This document shows, piece by piece, positions 1 through 8,650 of a DNA stretch of 10,397 bases (position 1 is its first letter; each line of letters starts with the position of its first letter). The translations under genes and the position numbers were made by a program. Under the pieces are notes generated by a model. It did no database searches and had not been told where the DNA came from. It saw only the letters and a list, made by a program, of their open reading frames with translations. The stretch is from Porogramme epimiltina (lineage: Eukaryota; Basidiomycota; Agaricomycetes; Polyporales; Polyporaceae): positions 1-10,397 of the forward strand of contig FTLJ01000264.1 of assembly GCA_900155495.1 (NCBI GenBank). The letters are read 5' to 3'.

Positions 1-98
1 CCCCTGTCGTTCCCCGTCCCTTAACGTTCCCCCCCCACCCCCCCGCCCCTCCCCCCCCCCCCCCCCTGTCAACCCCTGGCTTCCCCCCCCCCCCCCTC
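1..98. repeat. C-rich low-complexity tract
   Basis: Nearly all bases on the plus strand are C, with homopolymer runs of more than ten C broken by short interruptions such as CTGTC. Nothing in it can code for a credible protein. It leads straight into the first copy of the 75-bp repeat; the other two copies are also preceded by pyrimidine-rich DNA, so the tract may be an expanded part of the same repeat unit. Run lengths may be inexact because long homopolymers are error-prone in sequencing and assembly. Confidence 0.9.
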
Positions 99-172
99 GG
101 TTCACGTGAACGACTTTGTGTCCTCACTGCCGTGCCTGCTGCTCATTCGAGCAAAGGTCACAACACGAACCG
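99..172 (+). repeat. 75-bp direct repeat, copy A
   Basis: First of three diverged direct repeats upstream of the first gene. Shared landmarks in order are GGTTC, GACTTTGTGTCCTC, a CCATTC or TCATTCGAGC block, and a CACGAACC end. Copy A is one base shorter than the other two. It carries a perfect 12-bp palindrome near its start that the other copies lack. Confidence 0.7.
100..111. promoter_or_regulatory. 12-bp palindrome with E-box core
   Basis: GTTCACGTGAAC is a perfect palindrome around CACGTG, the core site bound by bHLH regulators such as fungal Cbf1/Pho4-type proteins. It lies about 665 bp upstream of the first start codon. Binding is only an inference: the site is single and far from the gene. 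Confidence 0.3.
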
Positions 173-407
173 TTCACTCTCGTCCGTCCAGCTTCTCGCG
201 AAGGTTCTGCAGCTACACAACTCCGAGGAGTGCGGTGTTAGACACTTGGTACAGGTCACGCTCACTGGTAAGTTGTCATTGTTCTTTCTCTGCGTCCTCT
301 CTACATATATGTCCACCCCAGTCTCCATCGCCTCAACAGCGTATTCACTATCGGTCGGGCTATTCGCGCGTCAAGTGGACCCCCAAAACAATCCCCTTCC
401 CATCCCC

Positions 408-482
408 GGTTCAGGCTATCGACTTTGTGTCCTCGCCGCTGCGTCTTGTTACCCATTCGGGCCAAGTTCGCATTTCGAACCC
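408..482 (+). repeat. 75-bp direct repeat, copy B
   Basis: Second copy. It aligns without gaps to copy C over 75 bp with roughly three quarters identical bases by hand count (about 57 of 75). It shares GACTTTGTGTCCTC exactly with copy A. The spacing from copy A is 309 bp and to copy C 177 bp, so this is not a regular tandem array. Confidence 0.7.
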
Positions 483-584
483 TACGACCTCTATCCCTCT
501 CGACGCCAGGAACCTCAACAATCCGGCCCCCTTCCCATTTGTGACGTGACTCTAGCCTTGAAGCATCATCCTCTCCTCCCTTTT

Positions 585-659
585 GGTTCGGGCTCTTGAC
601 TTTGCGTCCTCGCCGCCGCGCCTTCTAGCTCATTCGAGCAGAGGTTGCATCACGAACCG
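585..659 (+). repeat. 75-bp direct repeat, copy C
   Basis: Third copy, ending about 115 bp before the first start codon. It shares TCATTCGAGCA and CACGAACCG with copy A and the GGTTC start with all copies. The divergence among the copies indicates that they are old or under loose constraint. Confidence 0.7.
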
Positions 660-775
660 CTTCCCTCCCATCCCCTCGTCCTCTGGTCTACATTCAAACC
701 GCTCTCCGTATGTCGCTATTCGAATTGTTGACGTAGCCCGTAATTAAGGAATGCATACGCATACACAGCATTATC

Positions 776-2993
776 ATGTCCTCCGCCAGTACTTCGCGAC
801 AAGAAGAACCCAGAACACAGCAAGCTACAGTAGGCGACACACCGTCCACCCAGCCTCAAGCAGTCCACGCCCCGCATCAAGCAGCCCCCGTCTCGCCGCC
901 AGGAGCCCCCACCCCGTCTACGCCATCCAATACTGCTGCTGGCCCTACGAATAATGGTAGGTATTTCAAACCAATGATTGTGGCCAAACCGCTCACGGAT
1001 ATATGCGCAGCCTACCAGCCCGAAAAAACCATCAAGGTTTCGTCGTACACGCAGGAAGGCAACTATGTGATCACATCCCCGAACGCCGACTACATACCTG
1101 AGCCTTTCGTGGGCATCGTGCGCGTATGCATGCGGTCCGACTACCGTTACGGGGAAAACGACCCGTTCCAGTGGCCACAGGTGTTCACACCCGGTTTCGA
1201 GTTCCTATCTGTCATTCGGCTCCCATACGACTCCCCGCACCCCTACGAATCCATATGGTGGACGCCGAACTGCGAGACAGACTTCAGCCCTGTTGAGGGT
1301 GGCGTCTTCAAAAGTCTCGGTCTCCTGGCACACGCGTCATTTGCCCGGCTCGATGCTCTGGTAGACGCTATGACACGGCACGTTGAAGAACATTGTCGCC
1401 GACTCGGAGTACCTGATGCACGCCTTTCCCGATTCAACACCGCCATGGTCGATGCTCGCAATCGCCTCCGTCACTTTCCCGCCACTTTCCGAGACACTTG
1501 TTTCCAGGTGCGCGAAGTCCAGCGGTTTTGGCTCCTCTGCCGCGCCGTCATGGACTATACTTGTATCAGTGCCGATATCGATCCGGCCCAAGGCACTCGG
1601 CTGGGATTCATGGGGGCTTTCACGACGGATCCTGGGGTCATGCAGACCTTAGTGCGGGGAGGTATTCCTGTTTGGTTCATTCGACCCCGCCCCACCGTCT
1701 CTTCCACCGACGTCGACGACAAGATGGTGGAGATGAAGCCACCAATCAGTGTGGTGCAGACGCCTTGGCAATCTAACGCGCCGGCGGTGTATTCCGGCCT
1801 TTCGGGGTACAACCACCTGAAGGCGATATGCGCTATCAAGCACATGTACCTCGACGTCTCCCAGTCCCCCCTCCTCTATCGCTACGATTATCGAGCTCAG
1901 CCCTCCTCCACCGGTGAACAGCAAATGGTGTCACTAGTCGGACCCTCACGGACGCACGAACCCAAGCCAACTGCACCCAAAGCAAGTGCACGCAAGGTTC
2001 CGCGCACTGCAGGCAAGATGCAAGTGTCCAATCGTAAGTACTGCTTACATTGACAGGAAACGACGTTGACAGATCTCATTAGGTCCTTACGTGCACCCAA
2101 GTCATATGCGTGGCGGTCGCGACAAGTTTGAGGACAAAAGACACGCGTGGATGCCATCCACTCTACCGGCGTGGAAGTACGCCATGGAGTCCGTTGACCG
2201 TCGGGGTCCCGCGAAACCCTCCGCCGAGCTGTGGGGGTATTGGATTCCCGAGCCGTCTCTGCTCGTGGGGCCCCAGACGCAAGAACGTATTGAGCGGTAC
2301 ATCATGAACTGGCTCAGGGTCCGGGACGCGTGGCTGTATCTCCTCGCATTACCAGACACCCCGGCCACACGCGCGGCGCCACAGTGGTGGCGCGACTACC
2401 TCCAAGGATACACCGCTGACGCCACTCCAGAGGGAGATACCCGCCGTGCCCACCGTATCGCCAGGGTCAAGGAGGTGTTCGGGCGGGCCTTCCTTATGGA
2501 AGACTTCGACGACGACGTCCCGCACCCGGTCCAGTGGTTTCACCGCAAACTGGCCTCAATCGACCACCACCTTGCCCCGTTTATCTTATGGGAGACGTTC
2601 GAGCTAGGGTTCCGGTACGAGCTTCTGGCACTCGATCGCATACTCGTCCCCATGCACCACGAACAAGAAGCGGACACCCGCCGTGAGGCTGTGCTTGCGC
2701 AGGTCTTCCCCAAGTCTGATTTGTATCGCCTCACCTCCTTTCCAAACTCCCCCGCGGGCTTGGGCGGCAAGGTCCCTCAAGCCCGCGTACGATACATTGA
2801 GGCGCTCCGCCGGGTAGTACTGCGTTGGCCCTTTTGCCCCCAGGAGATCGTCACAGCGCCGTCTCTTACTACAGCTAGCAACGACGAGACTATTGAAAAG
2901 TTGGAGCGCGCCATTGCCTCGTTCTACGTCACTTCTTTCTTTTCCTTCTCTGGCTGCGCACCTCTCGTACCACATGCGTTCCCCACACAATAA
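776..2993 (+). CDS. Uncharacterised 722-residue mushroom-type protein, two exons
   Basis: I can assign no function. The model joins 776-2033 to 2083-2993 across one 49-nt intron (GTAAGT donor, CATTAG acceptor). Of the three AG acceptors tried, only this one keeps the downstream frame; it forms an Arg codon at residue 420. Residues 1-65 are rich in P, S, T and A and probably disordered. The rest looks globular and rich in W, F and R. Notable motifs are FMGAFTTD (about residue 278) followed by GIPVWFIR (about 295), KRHAWMP (438-444), a WIPEP segment, NWLRVRDAWLYLL, QWWRDYL, and an ILWETFELGFRYELLALD helix-like stretch. No signal peptide, membrane segment, zinc cluster or known catalytic motif is evident, and no HxD iron-binding motif of TET/JBP type was recognised. 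From memory, proteins with the GAFT/GIPVW pattern recur in many mushroom genomes. It lies 228 nt upstream of the KDZ transposase gene on the same strand and may be an accessory gene of that element. A TGTAATGTATG sequence at about 3035 may mark the 3' end. Confidence 0.8.
2034..2082 (+). other. Intron of the 722-residue protein gene
   Basis: A 49-nt intron with consensus GTAAGT donor and TAG acceptor; TTGAC or CTTAC inside can serve as the branch site. It is phase 1. Without splicing the frame stops at 2053, and the downstream 900-nt frame would have no ATG at its start. Confidence 0.85.
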
Positions 2994-3221
2994 CTTAGTT
3001 TCACAACAATCCTCTTGTCTTGCGCGTACCGTCTTGTAATGTATGCTATCTATTGTTGCTAATGAGACTGTGACCACACCACAACAAAGCGCGCGCGCCC
3101 TCAGGGACACAGTGTGGCCTGTGCCACAGTGGTATCCAGCACTGACTACTACCTAGGTTCGTTTGCATCCACTCTCGTCCCATCAATACCTGCTGCCCCT
3201 ACCTCCCGAACGCGAATCTCA
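2994..3221. promoter_or_regulatory. Spacer between the unknown gene and the KDZ gene
   Basis: This 228-nt spacer must hold the 3' UTR of the first gene and the promoter or leader of the second. Visible elements are a T-rich stretch with TGTAATGTATG (about 3035-3045), an alternating GC run near 3089-3099, and an inverted repeat TGTGGC/GCCACA at about 3113-3127 that could form a small hairpin. The KDZ frame is open back to 3114 but has no ATG before 3222, which is why 3222 was chosen as its start. Confidence 0.45.
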
Positions 3222-6200
3222 ATGAGAAGAGTCAAATTATCGACGAAAGCCACGGAACGACGCCGCCTTCCGCCCCTTCGACTGGGCACTTCGATCACTC
3301 GCACAAGGGACGAACATGGCAAGACCACCATCGCCGAGCAACGTCAGTATTATCACGACTCCGAGTCTCCCTCCAAGCGAGCTCGCACAGACACCGAGAC
3401 GAAAACTATACCGGCAGCCAACCAGCCCGATACCATGTGTATCGACGACTTCGCTGGTTTCCAAGATCAGCATATGCCGACTGTCGACGCGCCCCCTCAA
3501 CCATCTACTGAATCAATGTGGTCAGATGTTGAAGGTAATCCGCCTGTAGCAGCGACAAATCAACGTGGCCATGAACATCCCGACGCCGCGCGCAATGACA
3601 CCAACGACACCAAGGTACGCACTTAGCTAGCTGGCTCAGAGATTCCACTCATCAATGTTATAGAGGACCACCTCTGACAGATACGCGGAATGGAAACCAC
3701 GAGTCGACAGCATCGCCGACGATATGTTCTCCTGGGAAGACACCGAGAAACCGTTGAGCAAATGTACGAGCTGTCTGGCTCTCGACGCCAAGTACCGATG
3801 CACCGAGTGCTGGAGCAGTGGACCCCGTTGCGGCAAGTGCCACCGCGCCGCTCATAGGAACCTGTGGTTTCACTGGGCGGAGCGGTGGAACGGTGCCTTT
3901 TGGGAACGTATTGATCTCTTCAGCATAGGCTTCGTCATATACCTTGGTCATGGTGGCCAACGCTGCCCCGCTGTATCGAATAACTGTACCCCCTCGAACA
4001 TCACCATTGTCCACACCAACGGTACCCACTATTGTTCCGTCCAATACTGCCACTGCCTCGACGCCGGCGAGCGCCACTCTCAACTCATTCGCGCACGCAT
4101 ATGGCCCACCACACTGGCGTCACCACAAACTGCGTTCACCGTCCCCCTCCTGCGGCATTATGACCTGTTATGGCTCATCTGCAGCGTGAGTGCGTACAAC
4201 TTCATGCGCGTAGTGCAACGCAGCTCGAACAGCGCGTTCCCCGACAAAGTCACTGTAAGTCCTTCTTCAACAGTACTCATTCCGACCCACAGCTTAACTA
4301 TTCGACATGCCAGAATCCATACGAAGCGTTCCGTTTCGTGGACCGCTTGTTCACGTATCTTACAATGAAAAAGCGCTCCGGTCACTTTCATCAACTCAAG
4401 ATTCCCCACCGCGAGTCTCACGACCTCACCGTCAGCTGCATGACCTGTCCACAGCCAGGACTTAACATACCTCCAAGCTGGAGGCAAGTTCCCGAACGAC
4501 TTCAGTACGTGTGTGAACAAATTTTCCTGAGGACCTCTGATCTCTGATCAGCACGCGCTCGCTGCAGGTATATCTACAGAACAGTTTTCGGGGTCGATGG
4601 CAATCACAGTCTCCAAAAAAAGCACAAGAAAGATGACCCGAACGACATTCCGTTCACAGATGGCGAAGGTTTCTTTGTGAAGCACAGCGATGTCGCACCT
4701 ATCATAGAAGAGAGCTTCAAGAACGATGATGACGTTGTGGTAGGTGTCGTATACTACTGCGAACGTCTGTGAATGTAATTTTCCCGTGTGCTCTAGACGG
4801 ATACATGCAGCCACTTCAAGGTCGCGCGAGCTCAACGACAGGGAAAGTTCCGTACAGTTGATATCAGCGGCGTGGCCGCGATTACCTGCCGCCACATCCT
4901 CTTCTATTTCAGTGGCGTCATTAACCTCATATCCGGAGAACGGTGAGCCTCCATTCTCCCCAGCGCACATTCACACGTCTAACCTCGCTATAGGTACACT
5001 TTCGTCGATATCATTGTGGCCATGTTCCTGCTGCGATTCATACGCGGCCAACAAGTTGGAATGCACTACGACGTTATGTGCATCTACGTGCGTAACCTAC
5101 TCAAACGCCTTCAGAAACATTTCCCTGACGCGGTGCCTATCGCCGAGAAAATGCTATGTTGCTTACCTGGTTTTCACGCATACGGTCATCGCGAGCTCTG
5201 CCAGGTCGTGTACGCCCTTCGATTGGCGCAAGGATTTGGTCTACAGTACGGGGAAGGCGTCGAACATCCATGGCGGAAACTCAACCAAGCTGGCCCACCT
5301 ACCAGTGAGATGATGGCCGGACACCGCCAGGACAAACTCACGGCATCTATGAACTTCTGGAACCTGGAGAAGCGTAACAGAGAGGGTATGTGGTGCGCAC
5401 ATTGTCACTTATGATACGTTGATGTCTGCCTGGCAGCGAACTATATTGCGGGACAGGTCGAAATGATCACCCCCTTGCAAGACCGGGCCACGGATGACCT
5501 CGCGGCAAGAATTGCCGCGGCCGGACCCCAACGGGTCCTTCAGTGGGTCCGCACGGGAGTTCAACCAGAAGCTCCAACGCCACTGAACTGGAACGAGAAA
5601 GAGTGCGCGTTCAGCACTAGCAATTTCATTGTGCACCATGATAGTAGTATGTACAATCTCGGTGACTGTCTACGAGAATACTAGGCTAACGAAGCTCCAG
5701 TCCCCGCGCGCGATCAGAATTTCAACACATTGGTCTCGGAAAAGCGCCCTGAGGCGGGGGACGAAGATCCCGCTGCGAACCTCTACACCGAAATGGGCGC
5801 GTTCATCAAGGATGGCATTCAACTTGACACAGAGCTGTGAGTACTACATGTACGCGAGTTTCAAACGTCTTACTCACGTGAATGGGTAGATTCAAACTGC
5901 TACAGCGCAAGGAGCTAGCGACTCGTGGTGAACACCTTACCGATGAAGAGTCGGAGCCATATAATCTCGCTCGACAACGCTACGTGAGCAGATTGCGACA
6001 ATGGAATATTCAGCTGCGCGCGTTCATGCCGCATGTGGCACCTATTGACGAAACTGTCAACACACTACGTGAAGGGGGCACATACAACGACAGCGACGAC
6101 CTCACAACAGACGAGATAGTCGGCTTACCGTCCGATTATTCCGTAGAAGAGATCCGGCGCTTTCATCTTCAAGAGACGGCGCATAGCGAAATGGTCGAGC

Positions 6201-7148
6201 GTGAAGCGTGCTGTCTGGACCTTCTCGGCCAGGTTCGCACTGCAGTGCTCCTTCGCGCTATGTACCTAGGGGTTAAGATCAATGGCGGGCGGCACGGACA
6301 GAAGGAGGGCACTCGGTTGAACAACGACAGGACGAAGGCTCACAAGCACGCAGAACGAGTCGCCGCGCGCTACAACCATAGTTATCAAAAACTCAAGTAC
6401 CTACGCGCAGTGCTCAAGTATAAACCCCACAAGGATTCTCAAGAAGGTCGCCTTCGCAGTATCAAAGTCTCTGATGACCTCAAGAGCCCAAGTTTGCATA
6501 CGACAAAGAATCACGGAGAGTTCAAGGACTCTTCGTCTTGGATCTGGCGCATTCTGGACCCACGCGAAACTGATTCCTCCTCTCACGTTGCAGATTCCAC
6601 GCGCGATGCAGGCGACCCAGCTGATGCCACGCGGTCTGCGGGCATGCCGAGTGAGATTTGGAAAGAGAAAGGTACCTACCGTTGCACAGTGGCACTCCCC
6701 ATTGCGTAGTAGCTAACAATAAGTGAACAGGCCAAGCAGTATTATTCCATCGTGCGCTACAGAGGAAGTACGCGTTGGACGCCCAGCAAAACCTCCTCTT
6801 CGCAGATTTCAGACACGGCGAGGCCGGGCACTCGCTTTGGAGCACTAGCTGGGCGTCCACAGCGGCTCCACCCTTGAATATATCTCCGGGCAAGCGCGCG
6901 TATGCGTACCAGCAAAGTGCAATGTTCACTGAATACTGCAAACAGTTCCGTTCCCAGTGCGACCGCGTGCGCCCAGCTGACACGCCATACGAAACGATTG
7001 ACTACGGCTTGGTGCGTTCGCATTTTCTCGTTGACATACTGCTTAACTTACCCCATTCTCATAGTCGTTGCGGAAAGCTCTGAAGTGCTACGTTGACGAT
7101 CTTCAGCCCTATAACGACTCCCTAGAATTGATGGATTTGAATCGCTAA
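3222..7148 (+). CDS. CxC2-type KDZ transposase, 11 exons, apparently intact
   Basis: A DDE/RNase H-fold DNA transposase of the Kyakuja-Dileera-Zisupton class, expected to cut and paste its element in the nucleus. Exons: 3222-3614, 3664-4254, 4314-4504, 4568-4739, 4797-4942, 4994-5385, 5437-5646, 5701-5836, 5890-6671, 6731-7011, 7065-7148. The total is 3378 nt, giving 1125 residues with no internal stop. All introns are GT-AG, 49-63 nt, many with CTAAC or CTTAAC branch sites. Residues 1-150 are basic and polar, probably disordered. The CxC2 cysteine cluster follows (C165, C168, C177, C180, C187, C190, H195) and then YLGHGGQRCP, both typical of CxC2-KDZ proteins. CMTCPQPGLN (C370, C373) matches the family CPxCPQPGxN motif. 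Candidate catalytic acids are D471 (VDISG), D503, D524 (HYDVMC) and E585/E588 (YGEGVEHPW), with the FHAYGHRELC zinc-like motif (H559, H563, C567). The C-terminal part, from about residue 700, is helical and charged. The family call is secure; the exact catalytic residues are inferred from family memory. Activity is not shown. Confidence 0.93.
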
Positions 7149-7261
7149 CATAGATACTCTTCGCCGTCGCCATGCCCCCTCGCCTCGTCTCCTGGAAGAC
7201 GTATTTCCGGGTGTAGTCTAGTTATATTGCGTACATGCTCTCGTGTTCCCACCATAACCGC
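7149..7261. other. 3' flank of the KDZ gene
   Basis: Short non-coding stretch directly after the transposase stop codon, probably 3' UTR. No canonical AATAAA is present. TATATTGCGTACATG at about 7224-7238 is the most AT-rich part. Nothing else was recognised. Confidence 0.4.
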
Positions 7262-7727
7262 TAGTGACCTACAGTAGCTAATGCGGTAACTACTACGGTT
7301 ACTGAACTAACTACACCGGTCTAGCGCCGGTCACCCGTCGTAGCCCATGTAGTGACTAGTACAGTTAGTGAGGTAACCGCCCTGATCACTACGATGGTCT
7401 ACCACTAGTAGTTACCCTCGGTGACCGGCACGGTCACTGGACTGGTCACTCTCCTTACTATAGTATACCGACCTTAGCTTATTACTAATGACCGCCTGTA
7501 ACCGCGCGATTGATAGCACTATTACTATAACAGTCACTATTACTAACCGGTGTTAACTATGGTGGTCAATGCCGCGTCTAATCCATTAACATCACTATAA
7601 ACCCTCTGGGTTAGGCGTGGTTATCACGCAGCACTCCATAAACCATCGTGTGCGCAGGGAGTGTGTTAAAATAGCCTAACCAATTGGTAACCCGTGGTTG
7701 ACATGAACTAATGTATTATGGTAACTA
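7262..7727. repeat. Cluster of palindromic GTNAC motifs
   Basis: Fourteen copies of GTNAC start at 7264, 7286, 7298, 7330, 7352, 7373, 7411, 7421, 7433, 7445, 7498, 7533, 7687 and 7721. Random DNA of even composition would give about two in this length. All four bases occur at the centre. Flanks are often TAG or CG before and TA, CGG or T after, as in TAGTGACT, CGGTAACTA, CGGTCACT and GGTAACCG. TACTA/TAGTA words fill the gaps, including the palindrome TACTATAGTA at 7456-7465. The stretch has stop codons in all frames, is AT-richer than the flanking genes and does not code. It lies 3' of the transposase gene, where subterminal binding sites of a DNA transposon would be expected; that role is inferred. 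Confidence 0.7.
7609..7681. repeat. 8-bp inverted repeat GGTTAGGC / GCCTAACC
   Basis: GGTTAGGC at 7609-7616 is matched by its reverse complement GCCTAACC at 7674-7681, with a 57-bp spacer. Just upstream, AACCC-TCT-GGGTT near 7600-7612 can form a small hairpin. These lie at the right-hand side of the GTNAC cluster. They are too short to call terminal inverted repeats. Confidence 0.35.
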
Positions 7728-7740
7728 AAAGATTTGTGTC

Positions 7741-7857
7741 CCCTGCATAGTTGGCCTTCATCTCGTCGTAGAAGCCCGGCCAGTCCATGCACATGCGCTC
7801 GCCTCGGGCGCGCTCGTACGTGTAGTTGCGCGCGAACGCGTCGGGGGCGCGCGCAGG
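7741..7857 (-). pseudogene. Possible fragment of a captured or decayed gene
   Basis: Read on the minus strand, about 39 codons give a protein-like stretch containing RNYTYERARGERMCMDWPG followed by FYDEMKANYAG. Almost every codon ends in G or C, and the product has a natural mix of W, F, Y, M, D and E, unlike the R/A/P-rich shadow frames around it. The frame meets a TGA about six codons upstream of this stretch and a TAG about nine codons after it, where the AT-rich DNA begins. No splice partner was found. It could be an isolated exon, a captured fragment or chance; I do not recognise the family. Confidence 0.3.
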
Positions 7858-8410
7858 CCAGCACAACCCTCAATGCGTGTTGGGGGCTAGCGCAGCGGAG
7901 GCGGCCTCGCAGCTCGCACGGGCGTCACCATCCTTTCTTGGCTCCCCCTCACCCGCGCTTCAAGGGAGATATCGAGACCCCGAAGCCTCTTAGGCCCCTC
8001 CGCTTCCTCCGGGTCCGGGCGCGCCTCAGGTCGTCCTCGCGGACGCTGCGGTCGCGCGCCTCGCCGCGTTCGGAATCCCCCAAACCCGAACTTGCTGCTG
8101 CGCACACTGCCGCCGGGCGCGTGCGAAGGGAAGCCGGCCCTGGCAGCTCGCCTGCAAGGGTGCCCACCGTGCGGTGCATGGAACCGCCGCGGCGGGACGT
8201 GCGGCCGCGCATTGCTTCGTGCGGGTCATCGTCATGTGGGGTACGAGGTGCTTACATGCGCCGCTGGGCGCGGCCCAAAGGCGTCTTCAATAGTTTATCT
8301 GGAGGGTGCCGCGGACGCGGTGGGCTGGGTGGTGGGATAGTGCTGCGGCACAGATCATCAGGTCTGTCCTTAGGACCTGCGTTCGAGCTTCTCCGAAGGA
8401 TCCGGATAGA

Positions 8411-8437
8411 CACGCCCCGCTGCGGCGCCTGGGCGTG
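8411..8437. repeat. Hairpin CACGCCC / GGGCGTG
   Basis: A 7-bp perfect inverted repeat with a 13-nt GC-rich loop (8411-8417 with 8431-8437), at the right edge of the GC-rich block. There is no T-tract, and bacterial-type terminators are not expected in a fungal nucleus. It is recorded only as a structure. Confidence 0.35.
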
Positions 8438-8455
8438 GCTCGTGCCTTAGCTTGT

Positions 8456-8650
8456 GGAAAATAATGAGTGCGGATTGCACCAATAGAGATCACTTCAGCT
8501 CTTCGCTTTGTTACAGCACACAATAAATGGTGTCAAGTCCTCTAGCATTCCCTCCACCCCCAATCCGTTCCTGACACTACTATTCCTTCTGAGTAGCTGA
8601 TATCATCGTCGCCCTCGTAGTCATCGTGTTCAGGTAGTCCTGCACTGAGT
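8456..8650. other. 3' flank of the HET gene
   Basis: No independent gene is evident. It should contain the 3' UTR of the minus-strand HET gene, and possibly its last coding exon: if the GTAAGT at 8710-8705 is used with the CAG acceptor ending at 8670, the coding region would continue on the minus strand from 8669 to a stop at 8582-8580. A third minus-strand frame over about 8670-8546 gives a short acidic stretch (EHDDYEGDDDISYSEG) but could not be joined in phase. Confidence 0.4.

Larger units (their letters stand above)
173..775. other. Non-coding 5' flank of the first gene
   Basis: Outside repeat copies B and C this stretch shows no gene I can support. Open frames cross it, but their products are rich in S, P, T and R, run through the repeats, and resemble no family. 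A GTAAGT-like donor at about 268-273 could start a 5' UTR intron, but no partner exon is evident. The last 115 bp should contain the promoter of the first gene; no TATA box was convincing. Confidence 0.5.
7741..8455. other. GC-rich block of unknown origin
   Basis: Composition changes sharply at about 7741, from AT-leaning DNA to DNA rich in CGC, GCG and CCG words, and changes back at about 8455 (GGAAAATAATGAG). Long frames are open on both strands because stop codons are rare in such DNA; a plus-strand frame of 238 codons spans nearly all of it, but its product is R/P/S/A-rich and looks like a shadow. Apart from the minus-strand fragment at its left end, no gene is supported. It could be a remnant of a highly expressed gene, cargo of the transposon, or the old insertion target. 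Confidence 0.5.

Noticed and set aside
106..599. Two overlapping plus-strand open frames of about 150 codons
   Set aside because: They run through two of the diverged direct repeats in different frames, are rich in S, P, T and R, and show no domain or codon pattern of a real gene.
1243..2157. Minus-strand frames opposite the 722-residue protein gene
   Set aside because: They are shadows of the plus-strand coding sequence: short, mutually overlapping, and with R/S/G-rich products.
776..2993. Idea that the first gene is a TET/JBP-type oxygenase linked to KDZ elements
   Set aside because: The association is known for some basidiomycete KDZ elements, but I see no HxD plus distal H/R iron and oxoglutarate motif arrangement in this protein.
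2604..3110. Minus-strand frame of 168 codons crossing the end of the first gene
   Set aside because: It overlaps well-supported coding sequence on the other strand, and no family resemblance is visible.
4548..4970. Minus-strand frame of 140 codons opposite KDZ exons 4 and 5
   Set aside because: It spans two predicted introns and two conserved KDZ exons of the plus strand; it is a chance antisense frame.
5837..5889. CACGTG E-box inside this region
   Set aside because: It lies within a well-supported transposase intron, and a 6-bp site is expected by chance every few kilobases.
7608..7616. GGGTTAGG, resembling the fungal telomere repeat
   Set aside because: It occurs as a single copy with no tandem TTAGGG array nearby, so it is not evidence of a telomere.
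7734..8450. Plus-strand frame of 238 codons in the GC-rich block
   Set aside because: GC-rich DNA has few stop codons, so long frames arise by chance. The product is dominated by R, P, S and A with no recognisable domain.
1..8455. Terminal inverted repeats and target-site duplications of the KDZ element
   Set aside because: I compared the left flank with 7149-8455 by eye and found no convincing inverted match; the C-rich left end has no G-rich partner on the right. The element ends may lie outside what can be recognised without an alignment.
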